A stretch of 64,000 nt of DNA. Source: Saxibacter everestensis. Its GTDB lineage: Bacteria > Actinomycetota > Actinomycetes > Actinomycetales > Brevibacteriaceae. A program made the translations under genes and the position numbers. Positions 44,473-53,835 of this stretch are shown here, piece after piece (position 1 is the stretch's first letter; each line of letters starts with the position of its first letter). The notes below the pieces were generated by a model that saw only the letters and a list, made by a program, of their open reading frames with translations, was not told the DNA's origin and did not search any database. The stretch spans positions 3,520,550 to 3,584,549 of the forward strand of contig NZ_CP090958.1 of the NCBI RefSeq assembly GCF_025787225.1. The letters are read 5' to 3'.

Positions 44473-45414
44473 ATGACAGACACCGCCGTCAATCGCCCCG
44501 CCGCGGGCAAGCCGGGGCTGCGCATCGGTACTGCCCCCGACTCCTGGGGGGTGTGGTTCCCGGATGACCCGAAGCAGGTTCCGTGGCAGCGCTTTCTCGA
44601 CGAAGTCGTTGACGCAGGGTACTCGTGGATCGAACTCGGTCCCTACGGGTACTTGCCCACCGATCCGCATCAGCTGGAGGATGAGCTCGGCTCCCGGGGT
44701 CTCAAGCTATCGGCCGGCACAGTGTTCACCGGCTTCCACAAGGGTGAGGACCAGTGGCAGCGCGCGTGGGACCAGGCGCTCGCCGTCGCCGGCCTCGCCG
44801 CCAAGCTCGGCGCCGAGCACCTCGTGGTGATCCCCGACCTGTGGCGTAGCGACGCGACGAGCGAGGTGCTGGAGTCCCGCACCCTCACCGACGAGCAATG
44901 GGCGAAGCTAGCCGCCGGCCACGATCGGCTCGGCAAGGCACTACTGGAGGAGTTCGGCGTGAAGCAGCAGTTCCACTCCCACGCCGACAGCCACATCGGC
45001 ACCACCCGCGAGGTGCTGCGCTTTCTCGATGAGACCGACCCGCGATACACCAACCTCTGCCTGGACACCGGCCATTTCGCCTACTACGGCGGCGACAGCG
45101 TGAAGCTCATCGAACAGCGTCCGGAACGAATCGGGTACCTGCATCTCAAGCAGGTGGATCCCTCGCTGCTGTTCGACGTGCTGAAGAACGACGTGCCGTT
45201 CGCTACCGCAGTCGCACAGGGCATCATGATCGAGCCGCCGCACGGTGTGCCCGAGCTGGCACCCGTCATCGAGGAGACGGCGAAGATCGATACCGACATA
45301 TTCGCGATCATCGAGCAGGACATGTACGGCTGCGAACTGGACCGGCCCTTGCCGATCGCCCGCCGCACCCGCGAGCACATCTTCGGCTGCACGCACCTCG
45401 CACGCATCCGGTGA
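44473..45414 (+). CDS. iolE: 2-keto-myo-inositol dehydratase-like protein (IolE)
   Basis: A 313-residue TIM-barrel sugar-phosphate-isomerase/epimerase-type protein. It starts LRIGTAPDSWGVWFPDDPKQ, the IolE signature. It then shows WIELGPYGYLPTDP, KQQFHSHADSHIGTTREVLR, LCLDTGHFAYYGGDSV and YLHLKQVDPSL, carrying the metal-binding Glu/Asp/His set. It should dehydrate 2-keto-myo-inositol. I start at ATG 44473 (MTDTAVNRPAAG) with AAGGA upstream, rather than 44455 inside the repeat. Confidence 0.9.
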   Translation: MTDTAVNRPAAGKPGLRIGTAPDSWGVWFPDDPKQVPWQRFLDEVVDAGYSWIELGPYGYLPTDPHQLEDELGSRGLKLSAGTVFTGFHKGEDQWQRAWDQALAVAGLAAKLGAEHLVVIPDLWRSDATSEVLESRTLTDEQWAKLAAGHDRLGKALLEEFGVKQQFHSHADSHIGTTREVLRFLDETDPRYTNLCLDTGHFAYYGGDSVKLIEQRPERIGYLHLKQVDPSLLFDVLKNDVPFATAVAQGIMIEPPHGVPELAPVIEETAKIDTDIFAIIEQDMYGCELDRPLPIARRTREHIFGCTHLARIR

Positions 45415-45450
45415 CGGACAAGAACTCTAAAACGAACGGGAGAACGCAGG

Positions 45451-46467
45451 ATGAGTAACGAACTCCGGGTGGGTGTCGTCGGGGCCGGGGCCATGGGTGC
45501 CGACCACATTGCGCGCATCACCCACCGGACCAGCGGCGCCGCCGTCTCGGCCATCATCGAGCCCAACCCGGACCGCGCGGCAGCGGCGGCGGAGTCTGCG
45601 CCGGGCACCGCTACCTTCACCCGCATCGAGGACGCGATCGACGCCGGTACGGTCGATGCCGTGCTCGTCGCTACGCCTGGCCAGTTCCATTTCCCGGTGC
45701 TCGAGCCCGCGCTCGACGCACGGCTTCCGATCCTGTGCGAGAAGCCGCTGACCCAGGACTCCACATCGTCCTGGGCCGTGTTGGAGCAGGAACAGAAGCT
45801 CGATCGGCCTCACATCCAGGTCGGCTTTATGCGCCGCTTCGACCCGGAGTACCGAGCGCTCCGCGACGTGATCGCGGCGGGCGACGCGGGAGAACTGCTC
45901 ATGCTGCACTGCATACACCGGAACCCCTCGGTGCCGGAGAGCTATCTGCAGCGAATGCTGATCACCGATTCGGTCGTGCACGAGTTCGACGTGGTGCCCT
46001 GGCTGGCGGGCTCACCGATCAAGACGGTCGAGGTGAAGTTCCCGCGGCGCAACACTCTCGCTCCCGAAAGGCTGCGCGAGCCGATTCTTGTCCTGATGGA
46101 GCTCGAGAACGGCGTGCTTGTCGACGTGGAGATGAATGTCAGCGTGCAATTCGGCTACCAGGTCGCGGCGGAAGCGGTCTTCGAGAGCGGCATCGCCCAT
46201 ATCGGCCAGCCATCGGGCCTGCAGCTCTGGCAGGGCGGCCGGGTCTCAACCGCCGAGCACACCAGCTTCGTGACGCGTTTCGCCGACGCCTACGATGCCG
46301 AAGTGCAGCGCTGGGTCGACGCGGTGCGCGCCGGCACGCTCGTTGACGGTCCGAACGCGTGGGATGGCTATCTCGTCTCGCGCGCGTGCGAGGCTGGGAT
46401 CGCGGCCCTCGAGGGGGGCGGCATCCAATCGATCGATGCGCCGGCGCGACCGTCGTTCTATGCCTGA
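45451..46467 (+). CDS. iolG: Myo-inositol 2-dehydrogenase-like oxidoreductase (IolG)
   Basis: A 338-residue Gfo/Idh/MocA NAD-dependent oxidoreductase. It has the Rossmann start VGVVGAGAMGADHIARITHR, ILCEKPLTQD with the catalytic Lys of CEKPL, VGFMRRFDPEYRAL, SVVHEFDVVPWL with the HxxD catalytic His/Asp, and VEMNVSVQFGYQV. It probably oxidises myo-inositol at C2 to 2-keto-inositol, the first step. GGAGA precedes ATG 45451. As last iol gene it ends near copy B of the inverted repeat. Confidence 0.9.
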   Translation: MSNELRVGVVGAGAMGADHIARITHRTSGAAVSAIIEPNPDRAAAAAESAPGTATFTRIEDAIDAGTVDAVLVATPGQFHFPVLEPALDARLPILCEKPLTQDSTSSWAVLEQEQKLDRPHIQVGFMRRFDPEYRALRDVIAAGDAGELLMLHCIHRNPSVPESYLQRMLITDSVVHEFDVVPWLAGSPIKTVEVKFPRRNTLAPERLREPILVLMELENGVLVDVEMNVSVQFGYQVAAEAVFESGIAHIGQPSGLQLWQGGRVSTAEHTSFVTRFADAYDAEVQRWVDAVRAGTLVDGPNAWDGYLVSRACEAGIAALEGGGIQSIDAPARPSFYA

Positions 46468-46494
46468 AGCGAGGCCTGAGGCGGCGCATTCACC

Positions 46495-46553
46495 CGAAAC
46501 GGTCCACAATGCCGGCGCGGTATGCCTACTTAAGGAGATTGCGGACCGTTTCG
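46495..46553. repeat. Inverted-repeat element, copy B (right of the inositol cluster)
   Basis: Arms CGAAACGGTCC (46495-46505) and GGACCGTTTCG (46543-46553) match copy A at 38621-38694 exactly over the 11-bp core. The 37-base spacer differs. Like copy A it lies between convergent genes (iolG and the DUF418 gene). Confidence 0.8.
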
Positions 46554-46561
46554 CTTCCGGA

Positions 46562-47572
46562 CTAGGCGCTGGCGGGATTCCGAATCGGCACCAGCCGGCA
46601 CCAGGTGACGGTGCGCCACGCCCATTCCAGTGGTCCGTACCTGAAAAAGCGAAGCCAGATCGAGCTGAACGCCCACTGGACGACGATGATCACCGCCGCC
46701 GTGCCGAAATACGCGCCCCAGGGGTACGAGTTTCGGTAGTCGATGAATGTCGTGCTGAGCAAAACGAGCAGGGTCGCCGCGATGTAGTTGGTCAGCGCAA
46801 GCCGCCCAAGCGGAGCGAGGGCACGCGTAAGGAAGGCTGCTACCGGAGTGTGCATCAGCAGAGCAATCAACAGGCAGTAGGTGAGCGCGATTGCCAGCCC
46901 GGCAGCGCCGGCGAGGGTCTCATTGCCCAAGTTCTCCGCCGTGGCTTGGCCCAGGAACAGCGGTACCGAGATGGCAAGCGATATGACGGCGCAGGTCGCC
47001 GCGAGCCGCCGGTTCCCGGTTATCCGGCCGATCACGCCGTACCGCTGGATTGCCAGGCCGAGCAGGAAAAGTCCCGGAATACTGATCAGTCCGCCGCCCG
47101 CCACCACGCTTGCGATAAGCAAACCGGCACCGGCCAGCAGAATCCAGATCCTCGGCAGCCATGAGGCCGGGAGTAGAACGACGATGCCAACTATGGAATA
47201 GGGCAAGAGGGCTTCTCCCGGCTGGAGAAGATGATGAGCCACACCGAGGACGCCCAGCATCAGCAATCGACGTAGTAGCACAAGCCGCGGGGACACGCCC
47301 CGCCGCTTCGCCGAGTCCAGGATCATGGCGAATCCGACGCCGAAGAGCAGGGAGAAGATCGGGAAGAATCGTTCATCGACCAGCAGCCCAAGCCAACGGC
47401 TCGGCGCTTGCGGCTCGTACTCGGCCACATCGATACCCATCAACGTGATCTGGCCGATGTTCGCCAACAGGATTCCGCACAGGGCGAATCCGCGTAGGAC
47501 GTCGAGGGTAACGATGCGAGCTGGTGAAGTTGCGCCCGATGTTACCTCGGGCGTCTGGTGTGCAATAGTCAT
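46562..47572 (-). CDS. DUF418/DUF405-type polytopic membrane protein
   Basis: A 336-residue membrane protein with about eight to ten spans and the signature of the COG2311 group. It has IVTLDVLRGFALCGILLANI at the start, RFFPIFSLLFGVGFAMILDS, LLRRLLMLGVLGVAHHLL and a late LGRLALTNYIAATLLVLLST with WLRFFRYGPLEWAWRTVTW. Function is unknown; relatives are linked to acyl transfer or modification of the cell envelope. It stands alone and converges with iolG. Confidence 0.85.
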   Translation of the reverse strand: MTIAHQTPEVTSGATSPARIVTLDVLRGFALCGILLANIGQITLMGIDVAEYEPQAPSRWLGLLVDERFFPIFSLLFGVGFAMILDSAKRRGVSPRLVLLRRLLMLGVLGVAHHLLQPGEALLPYSIVGIVVLLPASWLPRIWILLAGAGLLIASVVAGGGLISIPGLFLLGLAIQRYGVIGRITGNRRLAATCAVISLAISVPLFLGQATAENLGNETLAGAAGLAIALTYCLLIALLMHTPVAAFLTRALAPLGRLALTNYIAATLLVLLSTTFIDYRNSYPWGAYFGTAAVIIVVQWAFSSIWLRFFRYGPLEWAWRTVTWCRLVPIRNPASA

Positions 47573-47629
47573 GAGTCCTTACCCGACAAGAGCCTGGGTG
47601 CGTGTGCGTCTCTCCGGCATTTCGGAGTA

Positions 47630-48127
47630 CTACTTGTAGACGGTGGGCTGGTCTTCGATCTCGACGACGTTCAGCTCAGGGACGAAGGCCCGAATCGTGT
47701 CGCCATCGATGGCGATCGACCAGTCGTCACAGGCGACCGTGGCCTTCGTCTCGGTGCCAGGTTCCCACCAGTCAGCCTTCAGCGTGGCGTGGTCGAGCGA
47801 ATCGTCGACCTGTTTCGGCGCGTCATCCTTGGCAAGCTCGGTGCAGCTTTCCGGAAGTGCCTTCGGGTCGCCGGTCAGGACGATGATGCGTTCATTGCCG
47901 GTGGTCCGCTTGACTTGCTTGATCTGCTTCGCGTCGTCAGGCACCCAGGCGGGAAGAGCCTTGGCCTGTTTTCCCTCGGCGCCGGTTTCGAACTCATACG
48001 ACTTGGTGTGTCCGTTGCCGCGCTCCTGCAGTGAGTCGGCGACATCGCATCCTGTGAGCGATGCGCCCGCGGCGGCGATGATCAGTGTGAGTGGTAGGGC
48101 CTTCATGAGCGTGCTGCGTGTGTTCAT
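47630..48127 (-). CDS. Secreted lipoprotein of unknown function
   Basis: A 165-residue protein with a classic lipoprotein signal: basic start MNTRSTLMKALP, hydrophobic core LTLIIAAAGAS and lipobox LTGC (Cys about residue 27). The mature part is soluble, with helices and strands such as IKQVKRTTGNERIIVLTGDP, CTELAKDDAPKQVDDSLDHA and WSIAIDGDTIRAFVPELNVV, and two cysteines that could pair. I know no family. It is monocistronic on the minus strand. Confidence 0.8.
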   Translation of the reverse strand: MNTRSTLMKALPLTLIIAAAGASLTGCDVADSLQERGNGHTKSYEFETGAEGKQAKALPAWVPDDAKQIKQVKRTTGNERIIVLTGDPKALPESCTELAKDDAPKQVDDSLDHATLKADWWEPGTETKATVACDDWSIAIDGDTIRAFVPELNVVEIEDQPTVYK

Positions 48128-48317
48128 ACAACTAACGCTATTTCGGTGCGCGCCGGCGGTGATCAGCCCACGAACTGATTGCCGTCAGACCTCAGTACCA
48201 ACTCGCAAAGGCCCCCACCCCTCTTTGGGCGGACCGACTAGGTGTCGTCGGCCGACCGTGCGAGTAGCGCCGATGATGGCGACCTGTGGCGACTCGGCGG
48301 CCGGGACTCGGCTACGT

Positions 48318-48848
48318 CTACCGGGCCTGCCCGAGGGCTTGCCGCGACCGATGACGCCTGACAGCGTCGCGGTTGGCGCATGGGTTGGAGCAGTACCGCT
48401 GGGACCCGGGACGAGAGAAATCGGCAAACACCTTGCGGCAGGTCAGGTCGGCGCAGCGGCTGAGCCGTTGTATTCCACGGTTGACGAAGTGCAGGGCGGT
48501 GCCGGCGCTGATGAAGGCGGTGATGACGCGGGGGCTCGGCAGCTCCAGCGAACGAAAGTGCAGATGCCAACCGTCCCCGGCGTGGTTCGTGATGCTTGGT
48601 GTCTGGGTATGCAGCGCGAGCAGGGCGTTGAGCGTATTGGCTCTGCCCTCAGGCTCGGCGATATCTGCAAGTGTTGCCCACTCGTCGATGAATTCCCTGA
48701 CATAGGAAACGCCATCTATCGAATCGTTGGGCAGCAACAGACCCGCTTCCTGACAGTACGACCTGATCTTCGACATCGACGTCGGTGCCGCGTTCGCCAG
48801 AACAACGCCGAGTTTGACGGCTCCTTCGCCGTAAGGGTTTACATGCAT
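48318..48848 (-). CDS. CGNR zinc-finger (ABATE-domain) transcriptional regulator
   Basis: A 176-residue regulator. The N-terminal ligand-binding (ABATE-like) half includes GEGAVKLGVVLANAAPTS and SYVREFIDEWATLADI. The C-terminal CGNR zinc finger reads CADLTCRKVFADFSRPGSQR followed by YCSNPCANRDAVRRHRSR, with four cysteines placed C-x4-C then C-x3-C. ATG 48848 is used because upstream in-frame residues look unconserved. It usually controls a divergent transporter or hydrolase gene; here none is intact. Confidence 0.88.
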   Translation of the reverse strand: MHVNPYGEGAVKLGVVLANAAPTSMSKIRSYCQEAGLLLPNDSIDGVSYVREFIDEWATLADIAEPEGRANTLNALLALHTQTPSITNHAGDGWHLHFRSLELPSPRVITAFISAGTALHFVNRGIQRLSRCADLTCRKVFADFSRPGSQRYCSNPCANRDAVRRHRSRQALGQAR

Positions 48849-49237
48849 AAGGGCATTACACCACCGTGGTGGCATGGACGCAATCAACGTATGGACCGTG
48901 GTCTCCACCCATCAGACAACCGACGGAACTATTAGCTACGCGAAAAATCACGATGGCGAGTGGGTTGTGCTGCAGGACCGGGGCGAGACGGGCATCATCG
49001 GCACCACCGGGAATAGCTGCCACTTGCCGAATGCGGTAGATGGATGCGATAGCCCAAACCTGAGGGTTGAGCCGATGGACAGGTCATCTGCAGACAGATA
49101 CCCGTGCTGATCGTTGAGTGAATGGACTGTCCCGGCATCCGGCCCGTCAATCTTTGGGTTTCAACACCCGAGCCGAAAAACTAAACCGACGACTAGTCAA
49201 CAATGTTGCGTTAGCTACCTGAAACCAGGGATACCTT
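48849..49237. other. Gap beside the CGNR gene, possible degraded gene
   Basis: An ATG at 48874 opens a 78-codon plus-strand frame. Its first 50 residues look protein-like (NVWTVVSTHQTTDGTISYAK), but the end does not. It may be a truncated remnant of a CGNR target gene, since it starts only 25 bases from the CGNR start. The rest, 49111-49237, shows nothing. Confidence 0.35.
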
Positions 49238-50272
49238 TCAACTGCTGTGAGCCCGCCAGCAGTCCGCGGCAGCGGCGCGGGCGTCATCGCTCACCTCGCC
49301 CCAGAGCCGAAAGCGGCTCAGGCCACCGTCGGGGTAAACGTCGAGCCGGACATGTGTAGCTTCCATGGATTGCTCAGCCAAGAAGCGCTGGCGGGTGTCT
49401 GGTAGTACGGCACGCTTGGCAAGCACGTCCGTCCAGACGGCACTGTCGAGATCACCGTCGCTAACGTCGGCTGCCGAAACCCGAGCCCAACCTGGGGCGT
49501 TGCCAACGAAGTATTGAGTGTCGACTTCGAGGTGGCGGATGGTGCCGCGATGGCCGAGAGCGAAAACCGCGAAGTCGTTGCCATCCTCGCGACGTCGGGC
49601 GTTTTCCCAGCCGTCGCCCATGTTTTGGGCTCGTCCGGGCATTATGACCTGCGCCGGGGACGAATAAAAGGCGTCAGAGGTGCGCACAAGGCGTCCTCCG
49701 TTCTCAGCAGCTATCAGGTCGACGGTGCCGCTGAGAAACCGAGGGTCGGCCACGACTTCGCCGTGGACGCGGAGACGGGCAACGCCGCCGTCCGGATAGA
49801 TCGACAGCCGCACGTGACTCCACCAGCGTTGGTCGGAGACCTGGAAGTAGTTTTTACTGTCGCCCACCGAGGTCGATTTGGCCACCAGCGTCGACCACTT
49901 TGCCGTCGCAAGCTCTTCCGCGGACAGGTAGGCATCCGAGGCGAGAGCCTCGATTGAGATAAAAGGCGGGTAGTTGCCCCGGAACCATGCAGTGTCGACG
50001 ACGACCCCGCGGATTACGCCTGGTGTGCCTAAACGTACGATCGCCCAGTCGTTGCCCGGTTGCCGTCTACGGCGGGTTTCCCACCCGTCGTAGACCTTGC
50101 CCTTGTGACCGAAGTCGGCTTGATCAAACGATGGTGCCCAAGGGTTAATGAGGTTCTCCCGCTGGGCGAAGAGTTCGTCGTTTGCGCTGACAACGCTGGC
50201 GCCGAGCTGGCGGGATGCCAGGTCAGTCAGCAAGGTGAACGCGGGGGCGCTCTCATCTACGTAGTGACTCAT
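49238..50272 (-). CDS. alc: Allantoicase
   Basis: A 344-residue allantoicase that splits allantoate into ureidoglycolate and urea. It consists of two homologous jelly-roll halves, each with the sequence order DGWE(T/N)xRRR...GNDxAxxxLG...VxxDTxxFxGN. These are visible as VYDGWETRRRRQPGNDWAIV plus VVDTAWFRGNYPP, and GDGWENARRREDGNDFAVFA plus VDTQYFVGNAPGW. Each is followed by HVRL(S/D)(I/V)YPDGG(V/L). ATG 50272 follows AAGGAC. It is the last gene of the urate operon. Confidence 0.93.
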   Translation of the reverse strand: MSHYVDESAPAFTLLTDLASRQLGASVVSANDELFAQRENLINPWAPSFDQADFGHKGKVYDGWETRRRRQPGNDWAIVRLGTPGVIRGVVVDTAWFRGNYPPFISIEALASDAYLSAEELATAKWSTLVAKSTSVGDSKNYFQVSDQRWWSHVRLSIYPDGGVARLRVHGEVVADPRFLSGTVDLIAAENGGRLVRTSDAFYSSPAQVIMPGRAQNMGDGWENARRREDGNDFAVFALGHRGTIRHLEVDTQYFVGNAPGWARVSAADVSDGDLDSAVWTDVLAKRAVLPDTRQRFLAEQSMEATHVRLDVYPDGGLSRFRLWGEVSDDARAAAADCWRAHSS

Positions 50273-50550
50273 GTGTGTCCTTGTCGCTTGGACGTCCGGT
50301 TGGGGACGTCGGTGATGTCCCTGATCGCTGGCTGACCGACGCAAGATGCCGCTCGCTCGGTGCCGGGTATATGGGAGGTTGTAGGTGTTGTCGTGCAGGA
50401 GGGTCGGGCGAACGTACCAGCGCTCTTCGGGACTGGCACTGACGATGGGCTTGCTTCCCGGCAGTCGCGCCCTTGCTCTGCAGCCGTACGACTCCAGGTG
50501 CGGCGGCCCCGAGGAATCGGCGTTGACGACACTTTCTTGTCGTCTCACTA

Positions 50551-51981
50551 TCAGGTGTCGGCCGTGGAGTCATCGCCTCTGCTGGTTGTTTCAGCTGTTA
50601 CCTCCTTACATCGTTGCTGGGCAGGGGGCGTGGGAGTGCTTGCGGCATGGAACTTGCCGTCCGAGGCGGTGGGCATGAGATGCCCCTCGACCACGAGCGG
50701 GGTTCCTCGACGCCAGCTCCGGGCGATTTTGCCGGTGAATGTGCGACCGGTGTAGGGGCTTATCTGGTGCTGGTATTGCAGGGCCTCCACGGAGAGTTCA
50801 AATTTGTCACTCAGCCTGACCAGAACGAGGTCAGCGTCAGCACCCACGCGGAGGCCCGCTTTAGCCGGAAATCCGAAGCGCTCGGCTGGGGCCGAAGCGA
50901 GGAGCCTAGCTATGGTGGGAAGGCTAAGATCTCGCCCATGCATTCCCTCGGTAAGCATGACGGGTAAGAGTGACTGGCATCCCGCGATGCCACCCCAAGA
51001 TTCGGCAAAGGGCACTTCGAGTTTCTCCGCCGGGCCTGCTGGAGAGTGATCGGAGCCCACCATGGTGATGATGCCCTCGGTTACTGCTGACCAGAGCGCC
51101 TCGCGGTTGTCCTGGTCGCGTATCGGTGGAGCGCATTTGGCCAGCGCGCCGAGGCGCTCGACGTCTTCCGCGGTGAAGGTCAAATAGTGCGGGCAGGTTT
51201 CCGCGCTGACATCCACTCCGCGCCTCCGCGCCTCGGCGACCAGTGCAGCGCCCTCCCCAGTGGAGAGGTGAACGACGTGGAGGCGGGCCCCGGTAGCCTC
51301 GGCCATCTCGATTGCTCGCCGGACGGCTTTCGTCTCCGTGCTGGCGGGACGGGCGCCAAGATAACCCCGGACCTGTTCTGTCAACGTGCCGTCGATTGTG
51401 TTCTCGTGTGGTCCCGGATGCGTCTCAGCGTGCACAAGAACAGGCCGCCCGAGTCGCGCGCATGTGAGCATTCCGTTATAAAGTTCATCCTCCGTTACCC
51501 CGGGAAATTCGTCTAGTCCGGTGTCGCACATGAAGGCTTTGAATCCGGCGACACCGAGATCGGACAGCTCTTCCAGGTGAGCCAGGTTGCCACCGTGTAA
51601 TCCGCCGAAGAGCCCGAAGTCGACGAGACTGCGACCGCGCGCGGCAGCGAGTTTGGCTTCGAAGGAGGCGCGATCGACCGTGGGGGGTAACGAGTTGAAG
51701 GGCATGTCCAGTACTGTCGTCGTGCCGCCCATGGCGGCGGCGGCGCTTCCGGTGGGCCATCCCTCCCAGTGGGCACGGCCGGGGTCGTTGAAGTGCACAT
51801 GGCAGTCAAAGACGCCCGGGAGCAGGTGTTGTCCCTCACCGTCGATCTCCTCGCCAGCGCCCGTAAGTTCGGGTCCGATGGCGGCAATGATGCCGTCCTC
51901 GACCTGTAGGTCTGCCAGTTCCACGAAACCTGGGTGTACAACCTGTGCCCGCCGGATAGTAAAGGTTCTCCCCACCATCAT
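50551..51981 (-). CDS. allB: Allantoinase
   Basis: A 476-residue cyclic amidohydrolase that opens allantoin to allantoate. It has the HxH metal motif FDCHVHFNDPGRAHWEGW (His61, His63), GTTTVLDMPFNSLPPT, and the carboxylated lysine in GVAGFKAFMCDTG (Lys148). HAETHPGPHE, LHVVHLSTGEG and TMVGSDHSPAGP with the catalytic Asp follow. The C-tail of about 30 residues is disordered. ATG 51981 overlaps the UraD-UraH stop as ATGA. A 278-base gap without clear signals separates it from alc. Confidence 0.94.
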   Translation of the reverse strand: MMVGRTFTIRRAQVVHPGFVELADLQVEDGIIAAIGPELTGAGEEIDGEGQHLLPGVFDCHVHFNDPGRAHWEGWPTGSAAAAMGGTTTVLDMPFNSLPPTVDRASFEAKLAAARGRSLVDFGLFGGLHGGNLAHLEELSDLGVAGFKAFMCDTGLDEFPGVTEDELYNGMLTCARLGRPVLVHAETHPGPHENTIDGTLTEQVRGYLGARPASTETKAVRRAIEMAEATGARLHVVHLSTGEGAALVAEARRRGVDVSAETCPHYLTFTAEDVERLGALAKCAPPIRDQDNREALWSAVTEGIITMVGSDHSPAGPAEKLEVPFAESWGGIAGCQSLLPVMLTEGMHGRDLSLPTIARLLASAPAERFGFPAKAGLRVGADADLVLVRLSDKFELSVEALQYQHQISPYTGRTFTGKIARSWRRGTPLVVEGHLMPTASDGKFHAASTPTPPAQQRCKEVTAETTSRGDDSTADT

Positions 51982-52895
51982 GAGCCCCGGTAAGTGGTGT
52001 AGCCCCAGTTGGAGACGATCAGCGGCACGTGGTAGTGCTGATCGGGTTCGTCCACGATCACCCGGATCGGGACGTCGCCGAGGTAGCGGCCTCCCGATGA
52101 GCCAGCACAGCCGGAGAAGTACTCGCCAACTCTGAATACGATCTCGTATTCCCCTGGAATGAAGTCGGCCCCTGAGAGGAGGGCGCTCTCTGATCGCCCG
52201 TCGCTATTGGTGCGGCCGCTCGCCACCGGGCACCGGCGATCATGACGGACGTAGGCGACGTCGTACCCCATCCCGGCGCCTGGCGTCCCGTAGGCGGTAT
52301 CAAGCACGTGAGTGGTCAGGTACCCGGGTCCGCCCGGCTTCTCACTGACCCGACTGATAATGCGGTGCCGAGCGATCTTCTTGATTTCGGCTACACCAGT
52401 CTGCACCTCCTTGGCAGTCTGACGGTCCACGCGGCGGTTGAGTTCGGCGATGATCGACGCGGTGTTGGGGTGCTCGCGCACGCAAACCACCCCTGGGAAA
52501 CCGTGCCGCTGGGTGTAGCGTTGAGCGATCTCGTTGAGCTCGCCCTTGAGCGAGCCGTCGAGCATGGCCAGGCCCGCGCCCTCCTGCTCGCGAGCCGACT
52601 CGACTGTGAGGGATCCTTCGTTGAGGTCCGGCCGGGCCAGCTCTGGATGTTCTCCCAGGAGCGCCCGCTGGTCCTTCTCGGACGCATCGTCCAGCACCAT
52701 CGCAGAGGCTATATACATGTCTGCACGGGAGGCGAACGGCCGCAACGTGGCCACCGCCGCCATGATCCATGGCGCGTGCTCGTAGATGTCGCCGAAGAAG
52801 TGGACAAAGTCCTCCTCGGCCAGCGTGTTGATCTCATCGACCGACAGTGACACAGGATGCTCGGAGTCTGTGTCGGCCAGCAGGGTTTCAGGCAC
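51978..52895 (-). CDS. OHCU decarboxylase (UraD) - 5-hydroxyisourate hydrolase (UraH) fusion
   Basis: A 305-residue two-domain enzyme of urate breakdown. Residues 1-165 are UraD (FFGDIYEHAPWIMAAVATL with the catalytic His, LARPDLNEGSLTVESAREQE, RHGFPGVVCVREH). Residues about 190-305 are the transthyretin-like UraH (LTTHVLDTAYGTPGAGMGYD, and the YRGS tail with FRVGEYFSGCAG). It converts 5-hydroxyisourate through OHCU to S-allantoin, keeping the unstable intermediates together. I choose GTG 52895 (MPETLLADT) because GGGGAGG precedes it; it overlaps the uricase stop by eight bases. Confidence 0.92.
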   Translation of the reverse strand: MPETLLADTDSEHPVSLSVDEINTLAEEDFVHFFGDIYEHAPWIMAAVATLRPFASRADMYIASAMVLDDASEKDQRALLGEHPELARPDLNEGSLTVESAREQEGAGLAMLDGSLKGELNEIAQRYTQRHGFPGVVCVREHPNTASIIAELNRRVDRQTAKEVQTGVAEIKKIARHRIISRVSEKPGGPGYLTTHVLDTAYGTPGAGMGYDVAYVRHDRRCPVASGRTNSDGRSESALLSGADFIPGEYEIVFRVGEYFSGCAGSSGGRYLGDVPIRVIVDEPDQHYHVPLIVSNWGYTTYRGS

Positions 52896-53790
52896 GGACA
52901 ACCTCCCCTTGCAGCAGGCCGGAAGGTTCTGCGGTCGCGTGGTAGACCCGCTTCTCATTGCTGCGGCCAAACCGCGTCATGTCATACTCAACGTGGTGTT
53001 GGTTGGGCAGCGAGATGTGGATTTTTGAAATCACGTCGTACTTCTTGAGGACGGCTCGTCCCATGAGATAGATGTCATTTTGCGCCCCCGGGCTGTAGTG
53101 ATCACCAAACGTGTGAAGTAGCTGCTCACGCACGCCCGTCCACGTCGCGTCGAAGTCAACCTCCGAGCTCTGGGAGTAAGTCCACTCCGCGGTTGCTGTG
53201 GTTGCCAGGATCCTGTCGCTTGTTTCTGCCAAAGTCGTCAGATCGTTTTTCAGGTAGTTCTCCCACCCCGACTGGGTTGTCTTGAGCACCTGCAGGTCGG
53301 TGATGCCGGCGTTGATCTGAAACGTCTCTCCATCCCCTGAAACGGAGGCAGTCCGCAGGCCAGCGGCCCTCACGAAGGCGTGGTCGTGTCCATCGGTTCC
53401 CTCAGGGATTCGGTCCCATAGTTTCTCGGTGATTGAAACTGTGGCCCGATCCGTCAGAGGGCCTGTCGCGCAGTAGTGGCGCACAAGGTCCTTGCCGAAT
53501 TCCTCAATGCTGGATTCAAAGCCTTGGTCTGCGATGTAATAGACGCTATTGCGGATCGTGTCGGTAGACATCCAGTCAGTGTTGTCGCCATAAAGGTATC
53601 CCTGTCGGATCCGGCCCTCTAAGAGGACGTCCACGCGGACATCACTAATGCGATGACGACTACCGTCGCGGTGGACACGCACCAACCTCACGTCCGACTT
53701 GCCATAGTCCATGTGACCCATGTCGAACGATCGAGCCTCATCTGGCCTTGCGTCAGGCTGTGGCGCCTCCGCTGTTTCAAATATAGCCAT
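52888..53790 (-). CDS. Urate oxidase (uricase)
   Basis: A 300-residue cofactor-free uricase oxidising urate to 5-hydroxyisourate. Visible features are the catalytic lysine in HMDYGKSDVRLVRV (Lys31), the GDNTDW threonine (Thr71) of the tunnel, KLWDRIPEGTDGHDHAFVRA, TDLQVLKTTQSGWENYL and NQHHVEYDMTRFGRSN near the C-terminus. The two halves repeat a T-fold. It lies between permease and UraD-UraH; the spacing to the permease stop is 45 bases. Confidence 0.93.
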   Translation of the reverse strand: MAIFETAEAPQPDARPDEARSFDMGHMDYGKSDVRLVRVHRDGSRHRISDVRVDVLLEGRIRQGYLYGDNTDWMSTDTIRNSVYYIADQGFESSIEEFGKDLVRHYCATGPLTDRATVSITEKLWDRIPEGTDGHDHAFVRAAGLRTASVSGDGETFQINAGITDLQVLKTTQSGWENYLKNDLTTLAETSDRILATTATAEWTYSQSSEVDFDATWTGVREQLLHTFGDHYSPGAQNDIYLMGRAVLKKYDVISKIHISLPNQHHVEYDMTRFGRSNEKRVYHATAEPSGLLQGEVVRA

Positions 53791-53835
53791 GTCGATATCT
53801 CCTAATATGTGTTGTTCTGTCGGACGAGGGTCTCG

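Noticed and set aside
47643-48935. 430-codon plus-strand frame over the lipoprotein and CGNR genes
   Set aside because: It is antisense to a signal-peptide lipoprotein and a zinc-finger protein with clear motifs; no domain of its own.
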